NCBI GenBank assembly: GCA_007131625.1
Contig: SLQC01000204.1
Location: 1 to 16,487, forward strand
DNA: 16,487 bases
Direction of reading: 5' to 3'
DNA from: Balneolales bacterium
Lineage (GTDB): Bacteria; Bacteroidota; Rhodothermia; Balneolales; Natronogracilivirgulaceae
In this document: piece after piece, positions 1 to 9,041 of the stretch
Position numbering within the stretch: position 1 is the stretch's first letter
Layout: each line of letters begins with the position of its first letter
Notes under the pieces: generated by a model
Database searches by the model: none
Seen by the model: the letters and a program-made list of their open reading frames with translations, nothing else
What the model was told of the DNA's origin: nothing
Program-made: the position numbers and the translations under genes

Positions 1-1
1 C

Positions 2-637
2 AAACATGTCGTTATCCTTTTGGGATTTATCCTCGCCCTTGGGATTGCCGTTTGGGGGATTGCTACCCTCGGCTGGTATCTGAATGAATTGGGTGCTGCT
101 TTTTTGATTCTCGGTGTATTTACAGCTTTTATAGGCAAAATCGGTCCCAGCCTGATGGCCAGTGAATTTGTCGAGGGAGCCAAAGAATTGACTGAAACCG
201 CACTCCTCGTGGGTATCGCCCGTGGTATAGCCCTGATCATGGAAGACGGACAGATTCTTCATACGATTGTCCACGCCATGTCGGTGCCACTTTCGTATGT
301 CGGGCCTGAACTGGCAGCCGTCGGTATGATGTTCATACAGACAATCATGAACTTTTTTGTCTCTTCCGGAAGCGGACAGGCTTTTCTGACGATGCCACTT
401 ATGACACCTCTCGGGGATCTTTTGGGAGTCTCCCGGCAGGTAGCTGTACAGGCCTTTCTTTATGGCGACGGATTTGCCAATATGATCGTGCCAACCAATC
501 CGGTATTAATGGGCATCCTTGGTATGGCAAGTATTCCGTATGATAAATGGTTTCGTTTTTGTTTGCCGTTATTGCTGAAACTCCTGGTGTTTGCATCTGT
601 ATGCATGGTAGCCATGGTGATGTTTGGATATTCGTAA
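2..637 (+). CDS. YfcC family ion-coupled carrier, C-terminal part (5' truncated by window edge)
   Basis: An inner-membrane carrier of the YfcC/DcuC-like superfamily, annotated variously as C4-dicarboxylate, basic amino-acid or short-chain-acid transporters; the substrate is not predictable here. The frame is already open at base 2 (K-H-V-V-I-L-L-G...), so the first codon lies outside the window and only about 212 residues of a family of roughly 450-500 are visible. Family marks are the FVEGAKEL stretch followed by GIARGIALIMEDGQI, the serine/glycine-rich FFVSSGSGQAFLTMPLM hairpin-like segment, and GFANMIVPTNPVLMGIL, each in the order seen in E. coli YfcC. Several hydrophobic membrane segments alternate with these, and the protein ends shortly after a final helix. 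An 80-base gap separates it from the next gene, a sodium symporter on the same strand, so co-transcription is possible. Family assignment is firm; substrate is unknown. Confidence 0.85.
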   Translation, partial: KHVVILLGFILALGIAVWGIATLGWYLNELGAAFLILGVFTAFIGKIGPSLMASEFVEGAKELTETALLVGIARGIALIMEDGQILHTIVHAMSVPLSYVGPELAAVGMMFIQTIMNFFVSSGSGQAFLTMPLMTPLGDLLGVSRQVAVQAFLYGDGFANMIVPTNPVLMGILGMASIPYDKWFRFCLPLLLKLLVFASVCMVAMVMFGYS

Positions 638-717
638 GGAGCGGCGTAATTACTTGTTCTGGGAAGTTGCCTAAAACCGGAACGTACTCCCAACAGATCT
701 AATAAATCAATAGAACC

Positions 718-2226
718 ATGTCCTTATTCTTCTGGGTCGTTCTCTTTTATCTGGCCCTTTTGATGGGTATTTCCGTATGGAAGAGCCGGACTATACGGAA
801 CCAGGAAGATTTTATGGTGGCGGGTCGCACGGTCCCCACTAATAAACTGGTGGGAACACTGCTTTGCACATGGCTTGGATCAGGCACATTGCTGGCTGGC
901 GCCGGATTGGCTGCCAGGGTAGGAATTTCCGAACTTTGGCTAGCTGCAGGAGCCTGGATAGGTATTGTCATTGTTTTTTTTCTGGCTGCCAGGGTACGAC
1001 GCATTGCCCAATATACGGTTCCCGATATTTTGGAACTGCGGTATAACAAATGGGCCAGGATTTTAGGTACTATTGTAATCGTCATCGCTTACACAACCAT
1101 TGTCGGGTATCAGTTTCGGGGCGGAGGATTTGTACTGAACCTGGTTGCCGACATCCCAGAGTGGCAGGGTGTGTTGTTAACAGCTGCTTTTATCATAACA
1201 TTTACGGCCTTTGCCGGAATGCTCTCGATCGTCTCTGTCGATATCATAAATGGAGCCGTAATTACGGCTGCAGTCCTGCTCGCAGTTCCATTGGTATATT
1301 TCAATCTGGGAGGGATGGAATTTCTCACCACTGAACTGGATCCGGAACTATTTGACATACTGGGCGGTCAAAACTGGATTTGGGTAATGGGGGTGTTTTT
1401 CCCAACGTTTTTATTGCTGCTGGGTGAATCCAACATGTATCAAAAATTCTATTCGGCCCGAAATGAGAAAGCAGCCAAAACTGCAGTCATGTGGTGGGTT
1501 ATCGGTACCATTATCATTGAAACTGCCATAGCCTCACTGGCTATTCTGGCTTTCAGTCATTTCAATTCACTGGATCCGGGGAATATTATGCACCTGGCTA
1601 CCGAAGACAGTGAACGTATTATTCTGCATGCCGCCAGGTTTGGCACGGAGATCGGCATTCCACTGGCCGGCGGGCTTTTGTTAATCTGTGCTGCCGTGGC
1701 AATTATTACCTCCACCGGCAACAGCTTTCTGCTTACCCCGTCCACCAATGTAACCCGTGATATTTACCAGCGGTTTATCAACCCGGAAGCATCGGAAAAA
1801 ACCATCATCAGGTTTCAGCGGATTATGGTTTTTGCACTCGGGATCCTCGCTTGGCTTCTTCTGACCCAATTCCGGACAATTCTCGATATGGCCTTCACCG
1901 CTTACACGATGGTTGGGGCCGGCCTCACCCCGGCTCTGCTGGCTGCTTTTCTGTGGAAAAGGGTAACGACAGCCGGAGGTGTTGCCTCCATTGCTACAGG
2001 AATGGGTGTAACTCTGACCATCACCATCATCAATTCGGTGCTGGATGAGCCCTTGATCGGATTTGAATTCATTGTACTACCGGCAGCCGGACTCTCCATC
2101 CTTGTTCTTATAACGGTTTCCCTGATGACCCCGCCCGATCCGGAAGAAAAATGGAAACTGTTTTACGAAAAGGATGTGGAGCTGAGTGAAGCCATCGATG
2201 AGTTCAGGGAAAATCCTTCCGGGTAG
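718..2226 (+). CDS. Sodium:solute symporter (SSS family)
   Basis: A 502-residue inner-membrane Na+-coupled symporter of the SSS (PutP/SGLT/PanF) family, full length for the family. About 13 hydrophobic segments are visible. Diagnostic parts are the first-helix and loop region with EDFMVAGRTVP (about 30-40), the TWLGSGTLLAGAGLAA unwound-helix region (51-66), VPDILELRYNKWAR (101-114), and the segment TSTGNSFLLTPSTNVTRDIY (331-350). That last segment corresponds to the helix carrying the Na2-site Ser/Thr residues and the following loop in PutP and SGLT. The ATG at 718 is preceded by no Shine-Dalgarno sequence, as for most genes here. The gene follows a YfcC-type carrier on the same strand and runs convergently into the RND pump gene. 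The substrate is not readable: proline, pantothenate, sugars and organic acids all occur in this family. A link to the sugar-acid cluster 5 kb away is only a guess. Confidence 0.9.
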   Translation: MSLFFWVVLFYLALLMGISVWKSRTIRNQEDFMVAGRTVPTNKLVGTLLCTWLGSGTLLAGAGLAARVGISELWLAAGAWIGIVIVFFLAARVRRIAQYTVPDILELRYNKWARILGTIVIVIAYTTIVGYQFRGGGFVLNLVADIPEWQGVLLTAAFIITFTAFAGMLSIVSVDIINGAVITAAVLLAVPLVYFNLGGMEFLTTELDPELFDILGGQNWIWVMGVFFPTFLLLLGESNMYQKFYSARNEKAAKTAVMWWVIGTIIIETAIASLAILAFSHFNSLDPGNIMHLATEDSERIILHAARFGTEIGIPLAGGLLLICAAVAIITSTGNSFLLTPSTNVTRDIYQRFINPEASEKTIIRFQRIMVFALGILAWLLLTQFRTILDMAFTAYTMVGAGLTPALLAAFLWKRVTTAGGVASIATGMGVTLTITIINSVLDEPLIGFEFIVLPAAGLSILVLITVSLMTPPDPEEKWKLFYEKDVELSEAIDEFRENPSG

Positions 2227-2382
2227 ACTAACAATGTGTGACCCACAATTTCTCTACATGGAAGGTTATTTATTTACTAACAAGATAGCTTAACCCACCG
2301 TCCTAAAAATATATCAAGTCCAATTTGTTAAATACCCGGGAAAGCCTCAAAATTGTACTATATTTTCCTGTAAGGACTAGAT

Positions 2383-2414
2383 CGTCCACAAAGCTTTTGC
2401 AAGCTCTGCGGACG
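2383..2414. terminator. Hairpin in the convergent spacer between symporter and RND pump
   Basis: The 227-base spacer 2227-2453 lies between two converging genes and holds no gene that I can support. Its clearest element is an imperfect hairpin: CGTCC at 2383-2387 pairs with GGACG at 2410-2414, and AGCTT at 2392-2396 pairs with AAGCT at 2401-2405 around a TTGC loop, with two mismatches between. Neither strand has a T-run after it, so it is not a textbook intrinsic terminator. A GGAC at 2374-2377 could compete for the GTCC arm. A second dyad, GATAAAAGTTTTATC at 2441-2455, overlaps the stop codon of the pump gene. Transcription ending from both sides here is plausible but not shown. Confidence 0.3.
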
Positions 2415-2453
2415 TGCGATTACTCAGGTGAAAATTATTGGATAAAAGTTTTA

Positions 2454-5400
2454 TCAGGATGACTGTGGCACCATTCCCAGCCGTTCTCTCATCTGCTGCA
2501 AGATTGCTTTTTGGTAGGCTTTGACTTTGATTACAGCACGTGTAGCACCCAGGTACACAATCGGAATCAAAAACAGGGTAATCAACGTGGAAGCAAGGAG
2601 TCCGCCTATCACGACTCTTGCGAGTGCAGCCTGGATTTCCGCACCCACACCTATTCCGAGAGCAAGAGGAACCATTGCCAGAATTGTCGTGCAGGTTGTC
2701 ATCAGAATCGGTCTCAGACGCAGTTTGGACCCTCCGATAACGGATTCCAGCAAGCTTGTTGTTTGATCACCTCTTCGTTTTAAATTGATGTAATCGATAA
2801 GTACAATCGCATTGTTTACCACAATACCAAGCAGCATCAATATCCCCATCAGGCTTTGCATGTTGATGGTCGTATTTGTCAATATGAGTGTGGGAACAAT
2901 TCCGATCAATGCCACCGGCACAGATACCATTACGATCAATGGATCCAGATACCGCTCAAACTGGGCCGCCATGACCATATAGACCAGGATCAGTGCAAGG
3001 ACGATGGCCATCATAAAGTCTTGCTGTGCCCGTTGTTGTTCTTCATACTCACCTCCGAAATAGATAGAATAACCCTCCGGGAAACGAACGTCGTTTAATG
3101 CCCCTTGCATCCGTTGTACAGCCTCACTCATAGCCAGCCCATCCTCAAGTTCTGCTGAAAGATACATCACTCTCTGGCTGTTAACACGGCTGATGTTCGT
3201 TGGGGCCCGGGTACGTTCATAACTTACGAGAGAAGAAACCGGGACGATCTGTCCGTTTGGACTTCGGATATTCACATTTCCAATATCACCTAATTCCAGT
3301 CGATCTTCCGGACGAAGTCGTACCATAATCGGTCTTTCTTCACCATTCACCCGGAATACACCTGCCCGGCTTCCACTGATATTGGTTTGAATCACCCTGG
3401 CAACATCGTTAACACCCAGTCCCAGTTCGGCAACTCTTTCACGATCAATGCGGATATCCTGTTGTGCACGCCCCTCCGATTCTGAAACCTCCACATCCGT
3501 TATACCCTGTACCCTCTGTAAACGGTTACGTACGGTTCTTGACAGCTCTTCCATCGTTTCGAGGTTATATCCTCTGAGTTGCATACTTACCGATGCATCC
3601 TCATCGCCTCCACCGCTTCTGAATACACGCCTCAAAATCCAGAGGCCTCCCTGTGTGTTTACCCGGATATCCGTCCCGGGAATTGCGTTTTGAATATGTC
3701 GGCGTATATCACTGGCAATCTCATCCGCCGACCGGCTTCGTTCGCTCTGGGGTACCAGGTTGATATCGATTCGTCCGTCACCGCCAAATCCACCGAGATC
3801 GCGCGTATAATACTCCATTTCATCCGGATTGATCCGCTCACGCACCAGCTGATCGAGTTCATCAAAATAACTGTTGATCACGGCAATATTGGTTCCACGA
3901 TCCATTCTCATGCTGATTCGGACTTCATCGGCTTCGGTTTCCGGTGCCAGTTCGAATGGAATACCCGGCAACAAGTACAGGCATATGCCAAACAGTGCAG
4001 CCGTTCCACCTAACACGTACCATTTTTTATCGATCGCTTTACGCAGCCAAACGGTATACTTGTTATCCATCGCATCAAAAAACCTCTGGGCTTTCGACCG
4101 TTTATCGGCCGTTTCTGCAAGCGGTTTGATGGTCATAAAGCGACTGGCCAGCATCGGTACCAGTGTCAAAGCCACTAAAAGTGAACAGAGCAATGCAAAT
4201 ACAACCACCAGTCCCAATTCCTGGAACATGCTTCCGGTTACTGTCTGCATAAAAACAACCGGCAGAAAAATCACAGAAGTCGTTAACGTTGCGGCGACAA
4301 TCGCACCTGCTACTTCTTTAGTACCTATTTCCGAACTTTCGATGCGTTCGCCCCCCTGCTCCCGTTTTCGAACGATGTTTTCGAGTACAACGATGGCGTT
4401 ATCCACAATGAGACCGATACCCAGGGCAAGACCTCCAAAACTCATTTGATTGAGTGTAAGGCCGCCAAAATAGAGAAGCCCGAAGGTGGCAATCAGCGAT
4501 ATAGGTATGGCTGTGGCTATGATTAAAGTCGTCGATACATTACGCAGAAAAGCAAACAGGATAATAATCGCAAGGATTCCACCCCAGACAGCCGAGTTTT
4601 TCACCGTATTCATTGAATCCTGGATAAATTCACTCTGGTCGGTGATTGCCATCAGCTCCATGTCACCGCGGGTACGGTTTATCCGTTCTATTTCCCGGTG
4701 GATTTGCTCGGCAACGGCTACCGTATTCGCCCCGGATTGTTTCCGAATAGCCAATCTCAGAGTGGCTATGCCATCGATCTCTACATAGCGGCTGATATCT
4801 TCATATCCGTGTCTTACATCTGCAACATCACTAACACGCAGCGGCCTCCCATCTACATAGCGGATTACGGTATGTCCAATCTCTTCAATATCATCGAATT
4901 CCCCCTTTGTTCTGACATAAAAATTCCTGTACCCCTCCCTGATATCACCACCGGGAAGGTTGATATTTTCCCGGTTGAGCGCTTCAATAATATCATTAGC
5001 CGTAACTTCGGACGACAACATCCGTTCACGGTTCAGGTCTACCTGAACCTCACGATAAATACCTCCCCAAACATCTATGGTACCAACACCCGGGATCTGT
5101 TCAAAAAACATCGAAATTTCCTGCTCCAGGATTTGCGTGAGTTCGGCGAGGTTACGTTCGGATCGAACTCCAACAATCACGATAGGAAAATCATCCGGAT
5201 TGAATTTACGTATACGCGGCTGGTCGGCTTCCTGTGGCAGGCCGTCCCGGATCCGGTCGAGGGCATCACGCACATCATTGGCTGCGGCGTCAAGATTGGT
5301 CCCGAGCGAAAATTCAAGACTTACCCGGCTTTGCCCTTCACTGGACCTGGACGTCATCTGTTCAACATTGGGAACCCCCGCAAGGGAGTTCTCCAGCATG

Positions 5401-5594
5401 TCGGTTACAATTCTTTCCATCTCCTCCGGACCCACATTGTCGTAGTTCACACTGACAGTGAGTTGTGGTGATTCGATTTCCGGTAAAAGATCCACCGGCA
5501 GATAACGGAACCCGATAAAACCGATCAGGATGATGATCAGGAAGGCCATCGTAGTTGCTACTGGCCTTCTTATGGATGTTGAAGTTAGAGACAT
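2454..5594 (-). CDS. RND efflux pump inner-membrane transporter (HAE1/AcrB-like)
   Basis: A 1046-residue proton-driven pump of the inner membrane, the size typical of hydrophobe/amphiphile efflux RND proteins. The N-terminus has the usual short cytoplasmic start (SIRRPVATTM), helix 1, then YLPVDLLPEIESPQL. Two large periplasmic loops follow (about 35-335 and 550-860). The two helix bundles lie at about 335-480 and 860-1020 with the expected internal similarity. At the AcrB D407/D408 site this protein reads VDNAIVVLENI (D398, N399), and at the AcrB K940 site it reads VNNAIVLIDYIN (N927). The proton relay therefore keeps one Asp and lacks the Lys, a pattern I associate with the broad subgroup that includes SwrC-like pumps. 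The gene lies 14 bases after its membrane-fusion partner on the same strand. The cargo is unknown: drugs, bile-like amphiphiles, solvents and lipids all fit. No outer-membrane channel gene adjoins. Confidence 0.95.
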   Translation of the reverse strand: MSLTSTSIRRPVATTMAFLIIILIGFIGFRYLPVDLLPEIESPQLTVSVNYDNVGPEEMERIVTDMLENSLAGVPNVEQMTSRSSEGQSRVSLEFSLGTNLDAAANDVRDALDRIRDGLPQEADQPRIRKFNPDDFPIVIVGVRSERNLAELTQILEQEISMFFEQIPGVGTIDVWGGIYREVQVDLNRERMLSSEVTANDIIEALNRENINLPGGDIREGYRNFYVRTKGEFDDIEEIGHTVIRYVDGRPLRVSDVADVRHGYEDISRYVEIDGIATLRLAIRKQSGANTVAVAEQIHREIERINRTRGDMELMAITDQSEFIQDSMNTVKNSAVWGGILAIIILFAFLRNVSTTLIIATAIPISLIATFGLLYFGGLTLNQMSFGGLALGIGLIVDNAIVVLENIVRKREQGGERIESSEIGTKEVAGAIVAATLTTSVIFLPVVFMQTVTGSMFQELGLVVVFALLCSLLVALTLVPMLASRFMTIKPLAETADKRSKAQRFFDAMDNKYTVWLRKAIDKKWYVLGGTAALFGICLYLLPGIPFELAPETEADEVRISMRMDRGTNIAVINSYFDELDQLVRERINPDEMEYYTRDLGGFGGDGRIDINLVPQSERSRSADEIASDIRRHIQNAIPGTDIRVNTQGGLWILRRVFRSGGGDEDASVSMQLRGYNLETMEELSRTVRNRLQRVQGITDVEVSESEGRAQQDIRIDRERVAELGLGVNDVARVIQTNISGSRAGVFRVNGEERPIMVRLRPEDRLELGDIGNVNIRSPNGQIVPVSSLVSYERTRAPTNISRVNSQRVMYLSAELEDGLAMSEAVQRMQGALNDVRFPEGYSIYFGGEYEEQQRAQQDFMMAIVLALILVYMVMAAQFERYLDPLIVMVSVPVALIGIVPTLILTNTTINMQSLMGILMLLGIVVNNAIVLIDYINLKRRGDQTTSLLESVIGGSKLRLRPILMTTCTTILAMVPLALGIGVGAEIQAALARVVIGGLLASTLITLFLIPIVYLGATRAVIKVKAYQKAILQQMRERLGMVPQSS

Positions 5595-5608
5595 GACGTA
5601 GCTTTTTT

Positions 5609-6892
5609 TTAGTAATTATTACCGAATATAAGCCGTTCCATATCCCGGCTTTGAAGATTTTGAAGTTCCATAACACGGTCCCAGCCAACTGTGCGCACAT
5701 GCGCCCGTTCACTTTCCCATTCGGCGATTTGATTCTGGCCAACTGTAACTACCCAGCTATTCTCGCTAACGCCATCAATACCGGCAACTCCACGCCCTTC
5801 AGCAATCACATTGACCGGTACAAAAGTCACATCTACCGGATTGGGAGTTACAACATTTTCTTCATCTGAATCAAGTCCAAGTTCCAGTTCCAGCGATTCC
5901 ATATCAGCCAGATACACTCCCATTTGACCTTCCATCGGATGATCATAGAGTGCGGTTTTCGGAACCAATACCGATTCCTCGGCCTGACCATAGAAAATAT
6001 CCACCGTCACAAACATGCCCGGCATCAGGACTCCGCTGTTATATGTTACCTCAAGCTCCGCAACTGTGGAATGGGTAATCGGATCGAGAAATGGGGAGAT
6101 ACGCCTGACTTCCGCTTCAATAGTGTTCCCACTGCTGGTCGATGTCATCACTTCAGCCCTGTCACCGGAATGGATACTGTTGCTCATTCTTTCAGTCAGA
6201 TTTACAAATATTCTCATATTATCGACATCTCCGATCTGAAATAATTGAGACCCCGAATCAACCTGCTGGCCAACTTCCGCATTCTTGCTTCCGACTACAC
6301 CACTGATGGGAGCCCTTACAACTGTATTCTCAAGTTGCGTCCTGCGTTCTTCTACCTGCGAGGCAGTGCGGTTCATTTGCGAGCGGGCAAGGTCAACGTT
6401 GGCCTCCGCCTCGTCAATTTGAGCCTGAATCGTTTCAAGCTGGAGTTGGGATTCCAGTTCGCGTTCCGCAAGCTCCTGAGTACGTCTGAATTGCGCTTCC
6501 AGCCTTCTGAGATTGGCCTCTGCCTGTCGAACCTGAGCCTGTGATATTTCATAGTCGAATTCGGCCTGGTTCAGCTGTTCACGAATTTCATCATCCCTCA
6601 ACCTGATCAGGACGTCACCTTCTTCAACCCGGTCTCCATTCTCGACCAATACCTGGGTAATCCGGGCATTGACTTCCGGGTAAATTTCGATTTGATTTCT
6701 AGCCCTCAGTTCACCCGTCGAGCGATGAATTAAAGGCAGGTTGCCAGTTTGTACCCGTATCGCCTCCACAAGAGGCGTTTGTTCAAAATTCTGGCCCTGA
6801 ACATCATTTGAGTCATCCGAGCATGAAATTAAGAAGAGCCCTGTGAATATAAACAAGGCGGAAAGATAAATAATTTTTTGTGTGTGATTCAT
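5609..6892 (-). CDS. RND periplasmic adaptor (membrane-fusion protein), lipoprotein
   Basis: A 427-residue periplasmic adaptor of the AcrA/MexA/HlyD type that would link the pump encoded just downstream to an outer-membrane channel. The signal peptide ends in the lipobox L-I-S-C, with Cys24 as the lipidation site, followed by an acidic, flexible SDDSNDVQ. A first biotinyl/lipoyl half-domain (about 62-100, with YPEVNARITQVLVENGDRV) leads into a long Glu/Arg/Gln-rich coiled coil (about 101-188). The second lipoyl half follows (VVRAPISGVVG, 191-201, and VGQQVDSGSQLFQIGD), then the beta-barrel (LTERMSNSIHSGDRAEV) and the membrane-proximal domain. The C-terminal part carries an acidic insert (LELELGLDSDEENVV) between barrel and last domain. 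The ATG at 6892 gives a complete signal peptide. A 14-base gap to the pump gene supports one transcript. Confidence 0.93.
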   Translation of the reverse strand: MNHTQKIIYLSALFIFTGLFLISCSDDSNDVQGQNFEQTPLVEAIRVQTGNLPLIHRSTGELRARNQIEIYPEVNARITQVLVENGDRVEEGDVLIRLRDDEIREQLNQAEFDYEISQAQVRQAEANLRRLEAQFRRTQELAERELESQLQLETIQAQIDEAEANVDLARSQMNRTASQVEERRTQLENTVVRAPISGVVGSKNAEVGQQVDSGSQLFQIGDVDNMRIFVNLTERMSNSIHSGDRAEVMTSTSSGNTIEAEVRRISPFLDPITHSTVAELEVTYNSGVLMPGMFVTVDIFYGQAEESVLVPKTALYDHPMEGQMGVYLADMESLELELGLDSDEENVVTPNPVDVTFVPVNVIAEGRGVAGIDGVSENSWVVTVGQNQIAEWESERAHVRTVGWDRVMELQNLQSRDMERLIFGNNY

Positions 6893-6992
6893 TTAGGTAT
6901 TCACATACTAGTAGTCTGGAAAAAGCTTAACTGTCCCAAAACAACGCTTAAATATAACTCATCGTTTGTTACATCTATTACTATTGATATCT

Positions 6993-7016
6993 TTTTACAA
7001 ACTTGTGTTTTACAAG
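6993..7016. promoter_or_regulatory. Possible operator upstream of the efflux operon
   Basis: The 274-base spacer 6893-7166 separates the dehydratase gene from the efflux operon on the same strand and holds no gene that I can support. About 100-125 bases before the adaptor start there are two direct copies of TTTTACAA (6993-7000 and 7008-7015), spaced 15 bases start to start. An overlapping inverted pair, CTTGT (7002-7006) and ACAAG (7012-7016), sits in the same place. Such a dyad would suit a TetR- or MarR-type repressor of an efflux operon, but no regulator gene lies in the window, and I could not place a convincing -35/-10 pair. Confidence 0.25.
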
Positions 7017-7166
7017 AGGTTTTGAGGATGAGATTTTACCTTTTCTTTGTAATTTTCATTTGAAAGACTCCGGACTATATTCCAGATCTTCTACAGGAAA
7101 CTGTTTTATCTCTCCACTTCTGTAACCAAAAGCTGCAGATGGTATGAATTTAAAGAACTTCCGGGT

Positions 7167-8909
7167 TCAGTGAGAATCACGTTTCACTATGCTACCCGAC
7201 TTACCAACCAGGAAATCAAGATCGGCACCCAGATGAGATTGCTCGACATGCTTGATATACATATTCACATATCCACGGTCAAATTCGTGCTCAGGTGGTT
7301 TCCAGTTCTTTTTCCTCTCTTCCAGTTCCTCATCGGAAACATCAAGATGCAGGCGACGGTTTGCAACATCAACCTCGATAACATCACCATTTTGAACCAG
7401 GGCTAAATTACCACCGATATACGATTCCGGCGATACATGCAGAAATACTGTTCCGTATGCCGTGCCACTCATTCGTCCGTCGGAAATCCGCACGATATCC
7501 TCGACTCCTTTTTCCAATAATTTTTTTGGTAGCCCCATATTTCCCACCTCCGCCATACCGGGATATCCTTTCGGCCCAACATATTTTAGAACCAGTACTG
7601 AATCCTCATCCACGTCCAGTCCGGGATCGTCGATCCTTGCGAGGTAATCTTCGATACTTTCAAATACGACGGCTTTTCCCCGGTGTTGCATTAGCCGTTT
7701 GGTTGCGGCGGAGGTCTTGATAACCGCACCATCCGGACAGAGGTTACCTTTCACAACCGTCGTTCCACTATTCTTCTGAAACGGTTTATTGACCGTTGAG
7801 ATCACATCCCGGTTATAGCATTCGGCATCTTTATTGTTCTCGGTAAGGCTTCTTCCATTGACGGTAATCACATCGTCATTTAATTGTTCACTCATTTCCT
7901 TAATCACTACTGGCAGCCCACCTGCATAGTAAAAGTCCTCCATAAAATGGTCACCCGACGGCATCAGGTTTACCAGCAGGGGAACATTCCGTCCATACGT
8001 ATCAAAATCGTCCAAAGTAAGGTCAACACCAACCCTCCTTGCAATAGCGGTAAGGTGCACAATAAAGTTGGTTGATCCGCCCACAGCCGAATTGATTTTT
8101 ATGGCATTGATAAACGCTTTTTTTGTGAGCACATCCGACGGTTTGATATCTTCCTTAACCATCTCAACAACACGCCTTCCTGATTGATGAGACAACACTT
8201 TCCGTCTTGAATCCGCTGCCGGAATTGCAGCATTTCCAGGTAGTGACAGCCCAAGTGATTCAACCATCGATGCCATAGTCGATGCCGTTCCCATAACTGC
8301 GCAGTGTCCCTGGCTCCGGCACATGGAAGCTTCGGCCTGCTTGAATTCTTCGTCTGTTAACGCACCTCTTTTAGATTCTGACGTAAACCGCCAAATATCT
8401 GTTGTTCCTATTTTTTTACCTTTAAAATAGCCGGTCAGCATCGGGCCGCCCGATACAACAAGAGTCGGTATATCCACACTGCAAGCACCCATGACGAGTG
8501 AGGGGGTTGTCTTGTCACACCCAACCAACAATACCACCGCATCCAGCGGGTTGGCCCGGATCGATTCTTCGGTATCCATACTTGCCAGGTTCCGGTAGAG
8601 CATAGTTGTCGGGCGCATCAGGGTTTCACCCAGCGACATCACCGGGAACTCCAGTGGAAAACCACCGCCTTCCCAAACTCCTCGTTTTACTGCTTCAGCC
8701 AAATCACGCAGATGCGCGTTACATGGAGTCAGTTCTGACCATGTATTGCAAATTCCGATAACCGGTTTGCCCTCAAATTCGTCGGCCGGAAACCCCTGGT
8801 TTTTCATCCAGCTCCTGTAGATAAATCCATCTCTTCCAGTTTTGCCAAACCAATCTCTGCTTCTGAGTTTCTTATTCATATCCCTTTTTATTTTATTATC
8901 TGTCTGCAT
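7167..8909 (-). CDS. IlvD/Edd family sugar-acid dehydratase (L-arabinonate dehydratase-like)
   Basis: A cytosolic dehydratase of 580 residues that should turn an aldonic acid into its 2-keto-3-deoxy derivative. It follows Rhizobium L-arabinonate dehydratase nearly block by block: KLRSRDWFG, YRSWMKNQG, GICNTWSELTPCNAHLRDL and GPKGYPGMAEVGNMGLP. The expected [2Fe-2S] ligands are Cys63 (TPCN), Cys131 (GCDKTTPS) and Cys203 (SQGHC). The Mg-site lysine K133 and catalytic Ser481 (RMSGTAYGT) are present. This makes a sugar-acid role more likely than branched-chain amino-acid synthesis. L-arabinonate, D-xylonate, L-fuconate or D-arabinonate are all possible substrates, since close relatives differ. 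The start at 8909 has no ribosome site; an in-frame ATG at 8879 is preceded by AAAGGGAT and may be the true start (570 residues). It is the last gene of the catabolic cluster, 132 bases after the lactonase gene. Confidence 0.93.
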   Translation of the reverse strand: MQTDNKIKRDMNKKLRSRDWFGKTGRDGFIYRSWMKNQGFPADEFEGKPVIGICNTWSELTPCNAHLRDLAEAVKRGVWEGGGFPLEFPVMSLGETLMRPTTMLYRNLASMDTEESIRANPLDAVVLLVGCDKTTPSLVMGACSVDIPTLVVSGGPMLTGYFKGKKIGTTDIWRFTSESKRGALTDEEFKQAEASMCRSQGHCAVMGTASTMASMVESLGLSLPGNAAIPAADSRRKVLSHQSGRRVVEMVKEDIKPSDVLTKKAFINAIKINSAVGGSTNFIVHLTAIARRVGVDLTLDDFDTYGRNVPLLVNLMPSGDHFMEDFYYAGGLPVVIKEMSEQLNDDVITVNGRSLTENNKDAECYNRDVISTVNKPFQKNSGTTVVKGNLCPDGAVIKTSAATKRLMQHRGKAVVFESIEDYLARIDDPGLDVDEDSVLVLKYVGPKGYPGMAEVGNMGLPKKLLEKGVEDIVRISDGRMSGTAYGTVFLHVSPESYIGGNLALVQNGDVIEVDVANRRLHLDVSDEELEERKKNWKPPEHEFDRGYVNMYIKHVEQSHLGADLDFLVGKSGSIVKRDSH

Positions 8910-9004
8910 TTTTCAATTCGCTTACAGTCAGTATAATAGTTTGACTGCAAACTTTCGGTGATTTTTGTTGTAAACCGCGATACTTCCGAAAAAGCTGTTT
9001 TTAC

Positions 9005-9025
9005 AGTTTACCTGACAGGTAAACT
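9005..9025. promoter_or_regulatory. 21-base perfect palindrome between lactonase and dehydratase genes
   Basis: Two 10-base arms, AGTTTACCTG (9005-9014) and CAGGTAAACT (9016-9025), flank a single central A. The site lies 17 bases after the lactonase stop codon and about 95 bases before the dehydratase start. The odd length and single-base centre resemble operators of FadR-type GntR regulators, which commonly control sugar-acid genes; this is inference. It could instead fold in RNA (8-base stem, 5-base loop), but no T-run follows on either strand, so a terminator role is weaker. A looser partner, AGTTT(N7)AAACT at 8938-8954, lies closer to the dehydratase start. Confidence 0.45.
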
Positions 9026-9041
9026 TTGATGTACAGAACTG

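Noticed and set aside
3874..4449. A 191-codon plus-strand frame opposite the RND pump gene
   Set aside because: Ser/Thr/Ile/Arg-rich low-information translation of an antisense frame, with no family resemblance.
4698..5471. A 257-codon plus-strand frame opposite the RND pump gene
   Set aside because: It is the complement of a well-conserved RND coding region and shows no recognisable domain; long antisense frames are expected over such genes.
5362..5742. A 126-codon minus-strand frame bridging the adaptor and pump genes
   Set aside because: It overlaps both conserved genes in another frame; its translation is a shifted reading of the pump N-terminus.
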